Both the position numbers and the translations under genes were made by a program. Below the pieces are notes generated by a model. The model was not told the origin of the DNA and searched no databases. It saw nothing but the letters and a program-made list of their open reading frames with translations. Of a DNA stretch of 64,000 bases, positions 36,200 through 45,446 are shown piece after piece. Source of the DNA: CAZKNF01 sp964554105 (GTDB lineage Bacteria > Bacteroidota > Rhodothermia > Rhodothermales > VXPQ01). How positions within the stretch are numbered: position 1 is the stretch's first letter; each line of letters starts with the position of its first letter. The DNA is taken from positions 1-64,000 of the forward strand of contig CAZKNF010000006.1 in NCBI GenBank assembly GCA_964554105.1, given 5' to 3'.

Positions 36200-39100
36200 A
36201 TGTGCGACTTTAGCCATCTCCACTGTCATACGCAATTCTCCCTACTCGACGGTGCCGCGCGGATCGATGCGATGGTCGACAAGGCCGTCGAGTATGAAAT
36301 GCCTGCCCTCGCCATAACGGACCACGGGAATCTGTATGGTGTCCCGGAGTTCTACACGACCGCCAAGAAAGCCGGCATTCAACCGATCGTCGGATGCGAG
36401 TTCTACGTCACGGCCTCGGGTATGCAGGACCGGTCCGACCGAACCCGCTATCACCAGGTTCTCTATGCCAAGAATCAGGAGGGGTATCGTAATCTCATCA
36501 AACTCTCCTCCCTCTCCTTTACCGAAGGGCATTATTACAAGCCGCGGATCGACAAGGACACGCTTCGGAACTATAGCGGCGGCCTGATCGCAACGACCTG
36601 CTGTCTCCAGGGCGAGGTCCTCCAGGCTATCCTTGAAAAAGGCGAAGACGCAGCACGCAGCGTCTTCAAAACGTATCTCGACATTTTTCAGGACGACTAT
36701 TACATCGAGATTCAGGATCACGGCATCGATGAGCAGCGCAGGTGCAACGCAGTACTGCTGCGGTGGGCGAAGGAGTATGACGTTCAGATTATCGCAACGA
36801 ACGACGTGCATTACGTTCGGCAGGAAGATGCCGCCGCTCAGGACGTGCTGCTGTGCCTTCAGACCGGCAAGGATTTGAAGGATCCGAACCGTATGCGTTT
36901 CGACAACGACCAGTTCTATCTGAAGTCCGCTGACGAGATGCGGTCGTCGCTCGCAGATCTCGGACCGATTCTCACAGATCGCGCACTGGATACAACGCGC
37001 GAAATCGTCGATAAATGCGACCTCGAACTTTCGATGGGCTCACTGCTGATGCCCCACTATCCGATTCCGGATCAGTTCGGTAACGACATGGATGCTTACC
37101 TCAAGCATCTCGTCTTTGAGAAGGCAAACGAGCGGTATGCCGACCTCAGCCAGGAGGTGGTCGATCGACTCAACCTCGAGCTGCGCATCATAAAAGAAAT
37201 GGGTTACGCCGGTTACTTCTTGATCGTGCAGGATTTCACGTCGGCAGCCCGCCGGCTGGATGTGCGCGTCGGACCGGGACGGGGTTCCGCTGCCGGAAGT
37301 GCAGTTGCATACTGCCTCGGGATCACGAACATCGATCCGCTCGAGTACGATCTTCTATTCGAGCGATTTTTGAATCCCGAACGCATTTCAATGCCGGATA
37401 TCGACATCGATTTCGATGATCGCGGTCGCTCCAAAGTTATTGACTACGTGGTAGAAAAGTACGGAAGACAGAATGTCTGCCAGATCGTGACCTTCGGCAC
37501 GATGGGCGCTCGGTCGGTTATCAGGGACGTTTCTCGCGTACTTGGGATCCCTCTGAGCGAGGCCGATCGCATTGCAAAGCTTATCCCGGACGGCGTGAAG
37601 GTAGACCTCGCCTCGGCGATGAAAGAGGTCGAGGAGTTTCGCACACTCCGCGAGCACGAGGATCCACAAATCAGGAATCTCATGCACTACGCTCAGGTTC
37701 TGGAAGGATCCGCCCGCCATACCGGCGTTCATGCCGCCGGTGTGATCATTGCGCCCGGCGATGTGAGCGACTACGTGCCGGTTGCCGTGGCGCGAAGCAA
37801 GGGCGATGAAGTTGTAACGACGCAGTACGACGGAAACTGGGTCGAGTCCTTCGGACTCCTGAAAATGGATTTCCTCGGGCTTAAGACGTTGACCGTTCTG
37901 AATGACGCTCTGGCGCTGATCAAAAATCACTATGGCGATACGATCGACATCGACGACATTCCGTTCGATGACGAGAAGACGTTCACGCTATTCCAGCGCG
38001 GCGAAACGGTAGCGATCTTCCAGTTCGAGTCCCCCGGGATGCGCGAGTGGCTGCGAAAACTCAAGCCGACGAGTCTCGATGACCTCATCGCAATGAATGC
38101 CCTCTATAGACCAGGGCCGATGAAGCTCATCCCGAACTATATCGATCGCAAGCACGGCATTGAAGATGTCGAGTACCCGCATGAGATGCTGAAACCGGTG
38201 CTCTCGCCGACGTATGGGATTCCCGTCTATCAGGAGCAGGTCATGCAGATCGCACGCGTGATGGGCGGATATTCGCTCGGCGAGGCCGACATCCTGCGAC
38301 GGGCCATGGGCAAGAAGAAGCAGTCCGAAATGGACAAGCAGCGGACCGTCTTTGTCGAGGGCGCGAGCCGGCGAGGCGTTCAAGAAGCGACGGCGAACGA
38401 GGTTTTCGATCTGATGGCCGAGTTTGCGGGCTATGGCTTCAATAAAAGCCATAGTGCCGCCTACTCCGTGGTCGCATACCAGACTGCGTATTTGAAGGCC
38501 CGTTATCCGGCCGCCTTCATGGCAGCAGCCATGACGAATGAGATGGGCGACACGAGCAGACTGGCCATCGTGCTCGAAGAAGCGCGACAGATGGGTCTGG
38601 ATGTCCTTCCCCCTTCGATCAACAGAAGCGAAGCCCACTTCACGGTAGAAGGCGAGAAAATCCGATTCGGACTCGGGGCGGTCAAAGGCGTTGGCGTAAA
38701 TGCGATCGATGCAATCGTCGCCGTCAGAAAGAAGGTCGAGTCGTTCGAAACCATTTTCGATCTTACGCGCGAATTGGACCTCCGCGCCGTGAACAAGAAA
38801 ACACTCGAGAGCCTCGCCCGGGCGGGTGCATTGGATGAACTGGAAGGCCACCGCGCCCAGCTCGTCGATTCAGTCGATCTGGCGGTCCAGTACGCTCAGA
38901 AAGTGCAGGCCGATCGAGCCGCCGGACAGAATTCACTTTTCGGCGGAGGGAGTGCGGGAACGATTATGGCGCCTACGTTGCCGCCCTGCGAGAATTGGCC
39001 GCGGTCTCGGATACTCAAGGAAGAACGCAATCTAATGGGTCTCTATATGTCCGGGCATCCATTGGAAGAATACGCGGCCGAAGCGCGCACCTTCTCCACG

Positions 39101-39694
39101 GCCGAACTCGGACAGGCCGTCGACGGCGAGTTCGAAACGTCCGGCGTAGAAACGAACGGCCGTGAAAATGGGCGCCGACGCGGTCCTACCCACCGGATCT
39201 GTGGAATCATCACCGATGTTCAGCGTCGGACGACGAAATCCGGCAAGCCGATCGCCTTTGCGGCAATCGAGGACTTTACCGGCCAAGCGGAGATCGTGTG
39301 CTTTTCAAATGTCTACGATAAAATACACCACTACCTGAAAGTGGACGATGTAGTAATGGTTCAGGGCGAGGTAGAAATGCGCGGCGGAAATGTTAAGATT
39401 ATCGGTCGCGACATACTCCCGATGTGGAAAGTCCGGCAACAGCTCGTGAAAGCGATCGTGCTGCGGGTCGACGTCGCACGTGTGGGTGAAAGCGACATCA
39501 GCGAACTTCGATCGTTGTGCGAAGGCAATCGCGGTGAATGCAAGCTGTATTTTGATCTCGAGCTGCCCGAAACGCCGACTGGCAGCCAGCGCATCCGAAG
39601 TCGCACCTTTGTCGTAGACCCTACTCCTGAGCTCATGAACGGAATGACACACCTATTCGGACGAGAAAACGTGATGTTGCAAGGCGATGCCTGA
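36200..39694 (+). CDS. dnaE: DNA polymerase III alpha subunit
   Basis: The replicative polymerase, 1164 residues. The N-terminal PHP domain starts with HLHCHTQFSLLDG and keeps its His residues. The palm is marked by 'VGPGRGSAAGSAVAYCLGI' and the catalytic Asp pair in PDIDIDFDDRGR (~400). The fingers and tau-binding regions follow (MGKKKQSEMDKQR, 'GYGFNKSHSAAYSVVAYQTA'). An OB domain is near residues 1000-1080 (HRICGIITDVQRRTTKSGKP). The start at 36200 is the first Met at the PHP domain. The 251 bases before it hold no supported feature. It overlaps the next gene by 8 bases. Confidence 0.97.
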   Translation: MCDFSHLHCHTQFSLLDGAARIDAMVDKAVEYEMPALAITDHGNLYGVPEFYTTAKKAGIQPIVGCEFYVTASGMQDRSDRTRYHQVLYAKNQEGYRNLIKLSSLSFTEGHYYKPRIDKDTLRNYSGGLIATTCCLQGEVLQAILEKGEDAARSVFKTYLDIFQDDYYIEIQDHGIDEQRRCNAVLLRWAKEYDVQIIATNDVHYVRQEDAAAQDVLLCLQTGKDLKDPNRMRFDNDQFYLKSADEMRSSLADLGPILTDRALDTTREIVDKCDLELSMGSLLMPHYPIPDQFGNDMDAYLKHLVFEKANERYADLSQEVVDRLNLELRIIKEMGYAGYFLIVQDFTSAARRLDVRVGPGRGSAAGSAVAYCLGITNIDPLEYDLLFERFLNPERISMPDIDIDFDDRGRSKVIDYVVEKYGRQNVCQIVTFGTMGARSVIRDVSRVLGIPLSEADRIAKLIPDGVKVDLASAMKEVEEFRTLREHEDPQIRNLMHYAQVLEGSARHTGVHAAGVIIAPGDVSDYVPVAVARSKGDEVVTTQYDGNWVESFGLLKMDFLGLKTLTVLNDALALIKNHYGDTIDIDDIPFDDEKTFTLFQRGETVAIFQFESPGMREWLRKLKPTSLDDLIAMNALYRPGPMKLIPNYIDRKHGIEDVEYPHEMLKPVLSPTYGIPVYQEQVMQIARVMGGYSLGEADILRRAMGKKKQSEMDKQRTVFVEGASRRGVQEATANEVFDLMAEFAGYGFNKSHSAAYSVVAYQTAYLKARYPAAFMAAAMTNEMGDTSRLAIVLEEARQMGLDVLPPSINRSEAHFTVEGEKIRFGLGAVKGVGVNAIDAIVAVRKKVESFETIFDLTRELDLRAVNKKTLESLARAGALDELEGHRAQLVDSVDLAVQYAQKVQADRAAGQNSLFGGGSAGTIMAPTLPPCENWPRSRILKEERNLMGLYMSGHPLEEYAAEARTFSTAELGQAVDGEFETSGVETNGRENGRRRGPTHRICGIITDVQRRTTKSGKPIAFAAIEDFTGQAEIVCFSNVYDKIHHYLKVDDVVMVQGEVEMRGGNVKIIGRDILPMWKVRQQLVKAIVLRVDVARVGESDISELRSLCEGNRGECKLYFDLELPETPTGSQRIRSRTFVVDPTPELMNGMTHLFGRENVMLQGDA

Positions 39695-40409
39695 AGAGGA
39701 ATCCATAGACGTCCGGATCGGGATCACAACATCTTATAACGAAGGCGAGCAGCGAATTAATCACGCCTATGTTCGGTCGATTGAGGACGCCGGGGGGATA
39801 CCTCTTATCGTCCCCATGCTGGAAAACAATGACACACTGCTCGCTTTTGTGGATCTCTTGCATGGACTGGTTATTACGGGCGGGCCGGCCATCATGGACG
39901 GACTGGTCGGTGCTCTTCCCTCAGACTTGCAGTCCACCGACGATATGCGCGTACGGTCAGACAAGGCCGTGCTGTCAGCCTTTCTAAATGCAAAGAAACC
40001 CATTTTAGGCATCTGTTACGGGATGCAGCTCCTGAACGCGGCCTCGGGGGGTACGATTTATGGCGACGTCGAACGACATATTGAAGGATCGCTCACCCAT
40101 AGTGATAAACGCGGAGCGGACATGCACCAGGTTCATGTCGAGGAATCATCCCATCTGTACCAGATTCTGCATGAGGATACCATCGATGTAAACACCAGAC
40201 ATGTGCAGGCGATTGCTGCCGTCGGATCACCGTATCGCGTCGCGGCACGGGCACCGGACGGCGTCGTGGAGGCCATCGAGAACGTCGACGGAAATATCAT
40301 CGGCGTGCAGTTCCACCCGGAACGGATGGGCGCGAATATGGGGGGTATATTTCGACATCTTGTCAGAAACGCACGAAAAATCGCAGAAACTACAAATCTC
40401 GGCACGTGA
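39687..40409 (+). CDS. Class I glutamine-amidotransferase-like hydrolase (peptidase C26)
   Basis: A 240-residue protein of the gamma-glutamyl-gamma-aminobutyrate hydrolase (PuuD) type. The nucleophile is the Cys in ILGICYGMQLLN (~residue 110), the His and Glu follow in GVQFHPERM, and 'GLVITGGPAIM' forms the oxyanion side. The start overlaps the end of dnaE by 8 bases, so expression is probably coupled. Members hydrolyse gamma-glutamyl amides; the substrate here is unknown and no polyamine genes are near. Confidence 0.82.
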   Translation: MPEEESIDVRIGITTSYNEGEQRINHAYVRSIEDAGGIPLIVPMLENNDTLLAFVDLLHGLVITGGPAIMDGLVGALPSDLQSTDDMRVRSDKAVLSAFLNAKKPILGICYGMQLLNAASGGTIYGDVERHIEGSLTHSDKRGADMHQVHVEESSHLYQILHEDTIDVNTRHVQAIAAVGSPYRVAARAPDGVVEAIENVDGNIIGVQFHPERMGANMGGIFRHLVRNARKIAETTNLGT

Positions 40410-40549
40410 GTTGTGTTTAGAATAGGAGTGCGTAGTGTTTTGCCTCCTGCGCAGGGAGCTTTCCGCATACGGAAACGGTTAAAGAAGGAGAAAATCGATC
40501 GACCAGTCGAGTAGGCTATTGTTCGGCAGTACCAAAAACGAAGTGTAGA

Positions 40550-42532
40550 ATGAAGGAGCAATACCCGGACGAAAAACCACCGGCAGGAGATTCCTCCACC
40601 GATAACGAACCCGAGATCACGCATCGATCCTCTGAAGCGGGCGAAGGCAGCGAGGCCCATGCAATCGGTCCGCAAGATGTGAATATCGGTGAGCAGGAAT
40701 CAGATTCTGAAGACACGATCAACGGCAACGGGCGGTCGATCAATGCGGCCTGGGCGTCCGTGGCAGCCGCGCTCGCGGTTATGCTCCTCGTAATGCTCAC
40801 GGGCCGATTTGACTCGATTGCCCGCGATCTGATGCGCTTCTTCGAGTCAGAACCTTCGCCCGTGACACTCTCTGACATCCGCCAGCCGTCCACGGCGTCA
40901 ACAAGCGGGATGTACTCTTTCGAGGAGCTTGATATTCATCCAGATGTCGTTTTCAGGCCATATACGTCCGGCCAGCTGGTAGCATCTGAGGTTTCGTCAG
41001 CCACCCACGAAATGATCCAGAACTTTCGCGGGTTGCTCTCGATGTATGAAGAGCGCCAGGGTATCGACGACAATTTTACCGTCCGCGTAATCGATAACCG
41101 CTCTAATGAGCTTCTTGAGATTTATGAACTCGAGGAGGAGCGAGAAGCGTACGAGAGCCGCGGATCAACCGATGGATGGAACTGGGGACGCGTCGACAAT
41201 CTCCGTCGCACGGCTACCAACGATCTCGTTAAAAAATACAGGGCGCGCGGCATCCCGCGAGGGGCCGTGACGGTCAAATGGGGCCGGAAGAACCAGGTGT
41301 ACGAGGCGCGTGAGCGTGAGCGTGCCTTTATCGAATATGAGACTCGACTCGCGCGATATCTCAATTTGAGTCTACTCGCGACAGAGATCGGCACCGTCGA
41401 GACGTTTAATAACGACCGGGCGGTTTCTCCAGTCGGCGCTCGCAGCCGGTACCAGATGATGCCGTACACACTCCGTCAAAATGATGTGCATCATTATCAA
41501 ATTTCGACTGCTTCAGGGAACGCAGTAGATGTCTACGAAGAATGGCATCCGCTGCTCACACTGGAGCCCGCCTTCGCTACCCTCGCAGGCTACAAGAATG
41601 CGGTAGGTCACGAGATTCCGGGGATTTCCGCATACCACACCGGTCCCGGGAATATTTACATGGTATATCGGATGTTCCTTACGGCAGATACGGGCCTATT
41701 TTCGCCCTCCTCGACCGTGATGGACGCATACATGTGGGCCGTCACCACGGGATACGATAAGGTATCCAGCAGCTCGAGCTTCAAGACGTATTCCCGAGGA
41801 TATGTCGCGTCAATTTACGGCTCGCTTCGAGCGACAGAGGACCTCCCCATCGACTCATCCCAGACGCTCCAGGCCGAACGCGTCCAGATAGAGGACGGGA
41901 AGCACATTTTCCTGAGTGAGCTGCTGCGGGCGCTGGAGTCGAGCGAACGGTCTTTAGATTGGGGCACCGACTCGGACGATCTCGGATCGTACGATAAATT
42001 CCGGAAGATGAATCCTCACTTTGCACTTCCTGCCTCCGCAGGTGACAGCGGTGTAGATCCCCGCGCGGACATTCGCCTGGTTTCTGAAGCCGACGGTGTG
42101 CCTGTGCGCATGTTTCTTCCACTTGGAGCCTCGAGCGCACTAAATGAAGCTGGACTTGAAGTCATCGACAAATCGACGATCTTTCGTTTTACCCACGACA
42201 CGTATCGCCGGCCGCCGGCCACAGAAATGACCGTCTGGGATCGTCAGTATGACGAACTGGTCCGCGACGTTTCCAATTTCGGCTTTACCAACGAGAACCG
42301 GCAGCGGCTCGGGACGCTCGTGAACCGATTCCGGCAGCTGGCCGAAGCGAACCCGTCGCATTACAGGCAGCTTCAGCTCGAGATTATCCGAACCCACCAG
42401 CGAATCTGGGGGTCGTCAGTCTTTAACAAGCTCGCCACCGCGGTGAGTGCTGCTGAAGGTCGAACGCGTTCCGAACCTCTCCCGCCGACAGCTCTGCCTC
42501 GATCGACGAGCCAGAGAGCACCAGGACGGTAG
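40550..42532 (+). CDS. Membrane-anchored lytic-transglycosylase-like protein
   Basis: A 660-residue protein with an acidic cytoplasmic tail (~residues 1-62), one helix (~63-85, WASVAAALAVMLLVML) and a long periplasmic part. Around residues 275-400 lies an SLT-like region. 'LATEIGTVETFNNDRAVSPVGARSRYQMMP' has the catalytic-type Glu before the NxxxxSPxGAxxxxQxMP pattern, and ISAYHTGPGNIYMVY corresponds to the later AYNxGxGN motif. The region between is longer than in ordinary Slt enzymes. The C-terminal ~200 residues have no motif I recognise. Cleavage of peptidoglycan glycan strands is plausible but unproven. Confidence 0.62.
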   Translation: MKEQYPDEKPPAGDSSTDNEPEITHRSSEAGEGSEAHAIGPQDVNIGEQESDSEDTINGNGRSINAAWASVAAALAVMLLVMLTGRFDSIARDLMRFFESEPSPVTLSDIRQPSTASTSGMYSFEELDIHPDVVFRPYTSGQLVASEVSSATHEMIQNFRGLLSMYEERQGIDDNFTVRVIDNRSNELLEIYELEEEREAYESRGSTDGWNWGRVDNLRRTATNDLVKKYRARGIPRGAVTVKWGRKNQVYEARERERAFIEYETRLARYLNLSLLATEIGTVETFNNDRAVSPVGARSRYQMMPYTLRQNDVHHYQISTASGNAVDVYEEWHPLLTLEPAFATLAGYKNAVGHEIPGISAYHTGPGNIYMVYRMFLTADTGLFSPSSTVMDAYMWAVTTGYDKVSSSSSFKTYSRGYVASIYGSLRATEDLPIDSSQTLQAERVQIEDGKHIFLSELLRALESSERSLDWGTDSDDLGSYDKFRKMNPHFALPASAGDSGVDPRADIRLVSEADGVPVRMFLPLGASSALNEAGLEVIDKSTIFRFTHDTYRRPPATEMTVWDRQYDELVRDVSNFGFTNENRQRLGTLVNRFRQLAEANPSHYRQLQLEIIRTHQRIWGSSVFNKLATAVSAAEGRTRSEPLPPTALPRSTSQRAPGR

Positions 42533-42596
42533 TTCCATCACTTCGCCGTTCGTGCCCGTCTCGATCGATATCACGGTGTACGACCAACGTCGTGCG

Positions 42597-43211
42597 TCAG
42601 GCTCCGCTCGACGCCTTTGAAGAAGGGGACAAAACGACTATAGCATCACCCTGGCGGATTGAACCGCCCCGGTGGACATTGAACAATGCACCCCGGTAGC
42701 ATTCCTGCGCCACGGCCGCGAAAGCGGCCGGACTCGTCCGCGAGCGGAACGTCGCACATGGTCGATGTGCCTTTGGAGTGCGTACCAGTTCGACCTCACC
42801 GACCCGGACTACGGCGCCTTCTTCCAGCCGGCCAAGATCAATACCCTCTGTTATGAGATTATCCCCCACAACAACAGGCTCGACGTCCATAATATCGAGA
42901 ACCTCTAGGGTGATGGCGGAGACCTCCCGACCGGGTACGTATTGACCTCGATAGAATGACTTGCGGCTGTGATCTCCAGAGAAGCCTCTGCCTTCAATTA
43001 CCTCGACGCTTTCACGTACCACGTGGCGGTGGGGCTCAGGCGTCTCGACCAGCATTGCGACCCGGCCCTCCTGTCCCCACTCGATCCTCCTGAACATCCG
43101 AAGAAGCTGAGCTACGATCTGGGGGTCGTATGCCTCGTCATTCTTTGTGGGTATGTTGCTTGAATAGGGCACGTTTTGCGTTGGCAACTCAAGGTATATC
43201 CCAGGGTGCAT
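42597..43211 (-). CDS. MOSC-domain protein
   Basis: A 204-residue protein whose core is a MOSC domain: 'PVVVGDNLITEGIDLGRLEEG', then VRVGEVELVRT and a cysteine-bearing 'HRPCATF'. The MOSC Cys binds sulfur or the molybdenum cofactor in known members. The start at 43211 is supported by GGAGAAGG just upstream and overlaps the ppk1 stop by 23 bases; a Met at 43097 is an alternative. Partner and substrate are unknown. Confidence 0.8.
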   Translation of the reverse strand: MHPGIYLELPTQNVPYSSNIPTKNDEAYDPQIVAQLLRMFRRIEWGQEGRVAMLVETPEPHRHVVRESVEVIEGRGFSGDHSRKSFYRGQYVPGREVSAITLEVLDIMDVEPVVVGDNLITEGIDLGRLEEGAVVRVGEVELVRTPKAHRPCATFRSRTSPAAFAAVAQECYRGALFNVHRGGSIRQGDAIVVLSPSSKASSGA

Positions 43212-45399
43212 CCTTCTCCGTGAGCCGATGCGTCGCTCGCTGCATCAGGAGCTCGTGGAAGCCAATCTCCTCGTTTGGTGTTGCTGGAGTTCGCAGTACG
43301 AAGCTGCCGTCAGGATGCAAATCCCAGCCTGATCGTGCGTCATTAAGACACAGATGCAGCGTGCCTATTAGCTGCTGCTTCAAATCGGGATGTTCGACCG
43401 GTACGATCGCCTCGATTCGATCGTCGAGATTTCGCCGCTGCCAATCCGCGCTTCCAATGTAGACGAGCGGCCGGCCATCATTGTGGAAATAGTAGATGCG
43501 GCTGTGCTCGAGAAAACGCCCGATGACGCTCATCACACGGATATTCTCGCTGAATTTTCTCAAGCCCGGGCGCAGCCTGCAGTGGCCGCGCACGATCAAA
43601 TCGATCTTAACGCCCGCTCGAGAGGCCTTGTATAGCTCACCGATCATCTCGACATCATCTATCGCATTCATCTTGGCGATGATGCGTCCGTTTCCTCCGG
43701 CCTTCTGAAACGCAATCTCACGCTCGATCAGACGAATAAACGTCTTACGCATGTCGCGCGGTGCGATTATGAGCTTTCGATAGTGCTGCTCCGGCGCGTA
43801 TCCCGTGAGATAATGGAACAGATTGATGGCGTCGTAGCCCATGTCCGGCGAGCACGTAAAGAGCCCGATATCCGTATATAGTCGCGCGGTGGTCGGATTG
43901 TAATTGCCGGTACCGATGTGGCAATATGCCCTGGGCCCGACACTCTCCTCTCTGATTACGAGCGTCACTTTTGTATGCGTCTTCAGGCCAACCAGGCCGT
44001 ACGTGACGTGCACGCCGGATTTCTCGAGCATTTGGCCCCATTCGATATTGCTCTCTTCGTCGAATCGCGCCTTCACCTCGATGAGCACGGCGACCTGTTT
44101 GCCACGTTCTGCCGCACGGACGAGGGCCTCGATTATCGGTGACTCTTCGGAGGTCCGATAGAGCGTCTGCTTGATTGCCAATACATTCGGATCGACGGCG
44201 GCCTCCTCCACGAACCGCTGAACGCTCGCGCGAAACGATTCGTACGGATGATGAACGAGGAGATCACCGTTTCGAATAATGCTGAATATATCTGGCTCAT
44301 CCTTGGTCTCTCCCTCGAACATCAATCGGGAAGGCACGACCGGCTCCCACGGCTTATATCTGAGTTCGGGAAAATCGAGCGCTGCGAAATATTGAGTGCT
44401 CGAGTGATCGATCAATCCGTCAGCACTATAGACGTCGTCCGGTCCGAGAGACAACTCACGAATCAGCAAACGTCGGATCTTGTCCGGCATCGAGCGCTCT
44501 ACTTCGAGTCGTACCACCGGTGCGAATCGACGCTCTCGAAGTTCGTCGGAGATCATCTCCGTTAGATCTTCTGCTTCCTCCTCGTCTCGTCGGATGTCCG
44601 CGTTTCGCGTGATCTGAAATGCATGCACGTACTCGATTTCCATCCCGCGAAAAAGCTCGAACAGATTATTTGCGATGACTTGTTCGAGAGGCACATAGTG
44701 ATACGGCTCGTCCAGCGGGACCCATCTGCCCCGACTCGTCGGCACCTTCAATCGTGCAAAGTGCTCCGTACCGCGCGTGGGATGTCGGAGCAGAACGGCC
44801 AGCGAGAGACTCAGATTTGAGATAAACGGAAAGGGGTGCCCTGGGTCTACGGCCAGCGGTGTGAGGATCGGAAAGATGTTTGCCTGGAAGTACCTGTGAA
44901 GCTGCTCACGCTGATCGGGAGAAAGTTTGGCATAGTGGACGATCCGAATTCCGGCCTTTTCGGCAAGCGCGGGCTTCAATGTCTGTTCCCACAGCTTATT
45001 CATTGTCTGGTACATCGGCAGCACGGCGGACCGAATGAGCGAGAGTTGTTCTTGCGGCGTTCGGCCATCCGGCGATAGTGCACGAACGCCGGCTGCCGCC
45101 TGTCGCTTCAGGCCCCCGACGCGTTTACGGAAGAACTCGTCGAGATTCGACGAAGCGATCGAAAGGAACTTAACCCGCTCGAGAAGTGGCGTACGTTCGT
45201 CGACGGCCTGATGGATGACCCTCCAGTTGAAGTCGAGCCAGCTCAACTCACGATTAAAGAACAGGTGCGGGTGGTCCAGCGGGGCGTCTTCCGGAACCGG
45301 CCGAGGCGACGTTGCCTTCGGAACGGCAAAGTCGGGCATGACGGCGGTAGATCCGTCACCGCCCGGTACTTCAGACTGAATTCGAACACGCTCTCCCAT
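43189..45399 (-). CDS. ppk1: Polyphosphate kinase 1
   Basis: Ppk1 reversibly builds polyphosphate from ATP at the membrane. The 736 residues begin at ATG 45399, with GGGAGG four bases upstream. The N-terminal domain starts 'FFNRELSWLDFNWRVIHQA'. The autophosphorylated histidine is in AYCHIGTGNYNPTTARLYTD (~residue 445), and a second conserved His lies in IDLIVRGHCRLRPGL. It is the middle gene of dnaG-ppk1-MOSC. A polyphosphate glucokinase is divergent from dnaG just upstream. Confidence 0.96.
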   Translation of the reverse strand: MGERVRIQSEVPGGDGSTAVMPDFAVPKATSPRPVPEDAPLDHPHLFFNRELSWLDFNWRVIHQAVDERTPLLERVKFLSIASSNLDEFFRKRVGGLKRQAAAGVRALSPDGRTPQEQLSLIRSAVLPMYQTMNKLWEQTLKPALAEKAGIRIVHYAKLSPDQREQLHRYFQANIFPILTPLAVDPGHPFPFISNLSLSLAVLLRHPTRGTEHFARLKVPTSRGRWVPLDEPYHYVPLEQVIANNLFELFRGMEIEYVHAFQITRNADIRRDEEEAEDLTEMISDELRERRFAPVVRLEVERSMPDKIRRLLIRELSLGPDDVYSADGLIDHSSTQYFAALDFPELRYKPWEPVVPSRLMFEGETKDEPDIFSIIRNGDLLVHHPYESFRASVQRFVEEAAVDPNVLAIKQTLYRTSEESPIIEALVRAAERGKQVAVLIEVKARFDEESNIEWGQMLEKSGVHVTYGLVGLKTHTKVTLVIREESVGPRAYCHIGTGNYNPTTARLYTDIGLFTCSPDMGYDAINLFHYLTGYAPEQHYRKLIIAPRDMRKTFIRLIEREIAFQKAGGNGRIIAKMNAIDDVEMIGELYKASRAGVKIDLIVRGHCRLRPGLRKFSENIRVMSVIGRFLEHSRIYYFHNDGRPLVYIGSADWQRRNLDDRIEAIVPVEHPDLKQQLIGTLHLCLNDARSGWDLHPDGSFVLRTPATPNEEIGFHELLMQRATHRLTEKDAPWDIP

Positions 45400-45446
45400 C
45401 AATCCTCCCGCAAGCTGAAAACTCAGAGTGGCTGCGGCTCCCGCCC

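Noticed and set aside
40440..40480. Short palindromes (CCTGCGCAGG and TTTCCG/CGGAAA) between the C26 gene and the transglycosylase-like gene
   Set aside because: Stems are short and lack a T run; not a convincing terminator.
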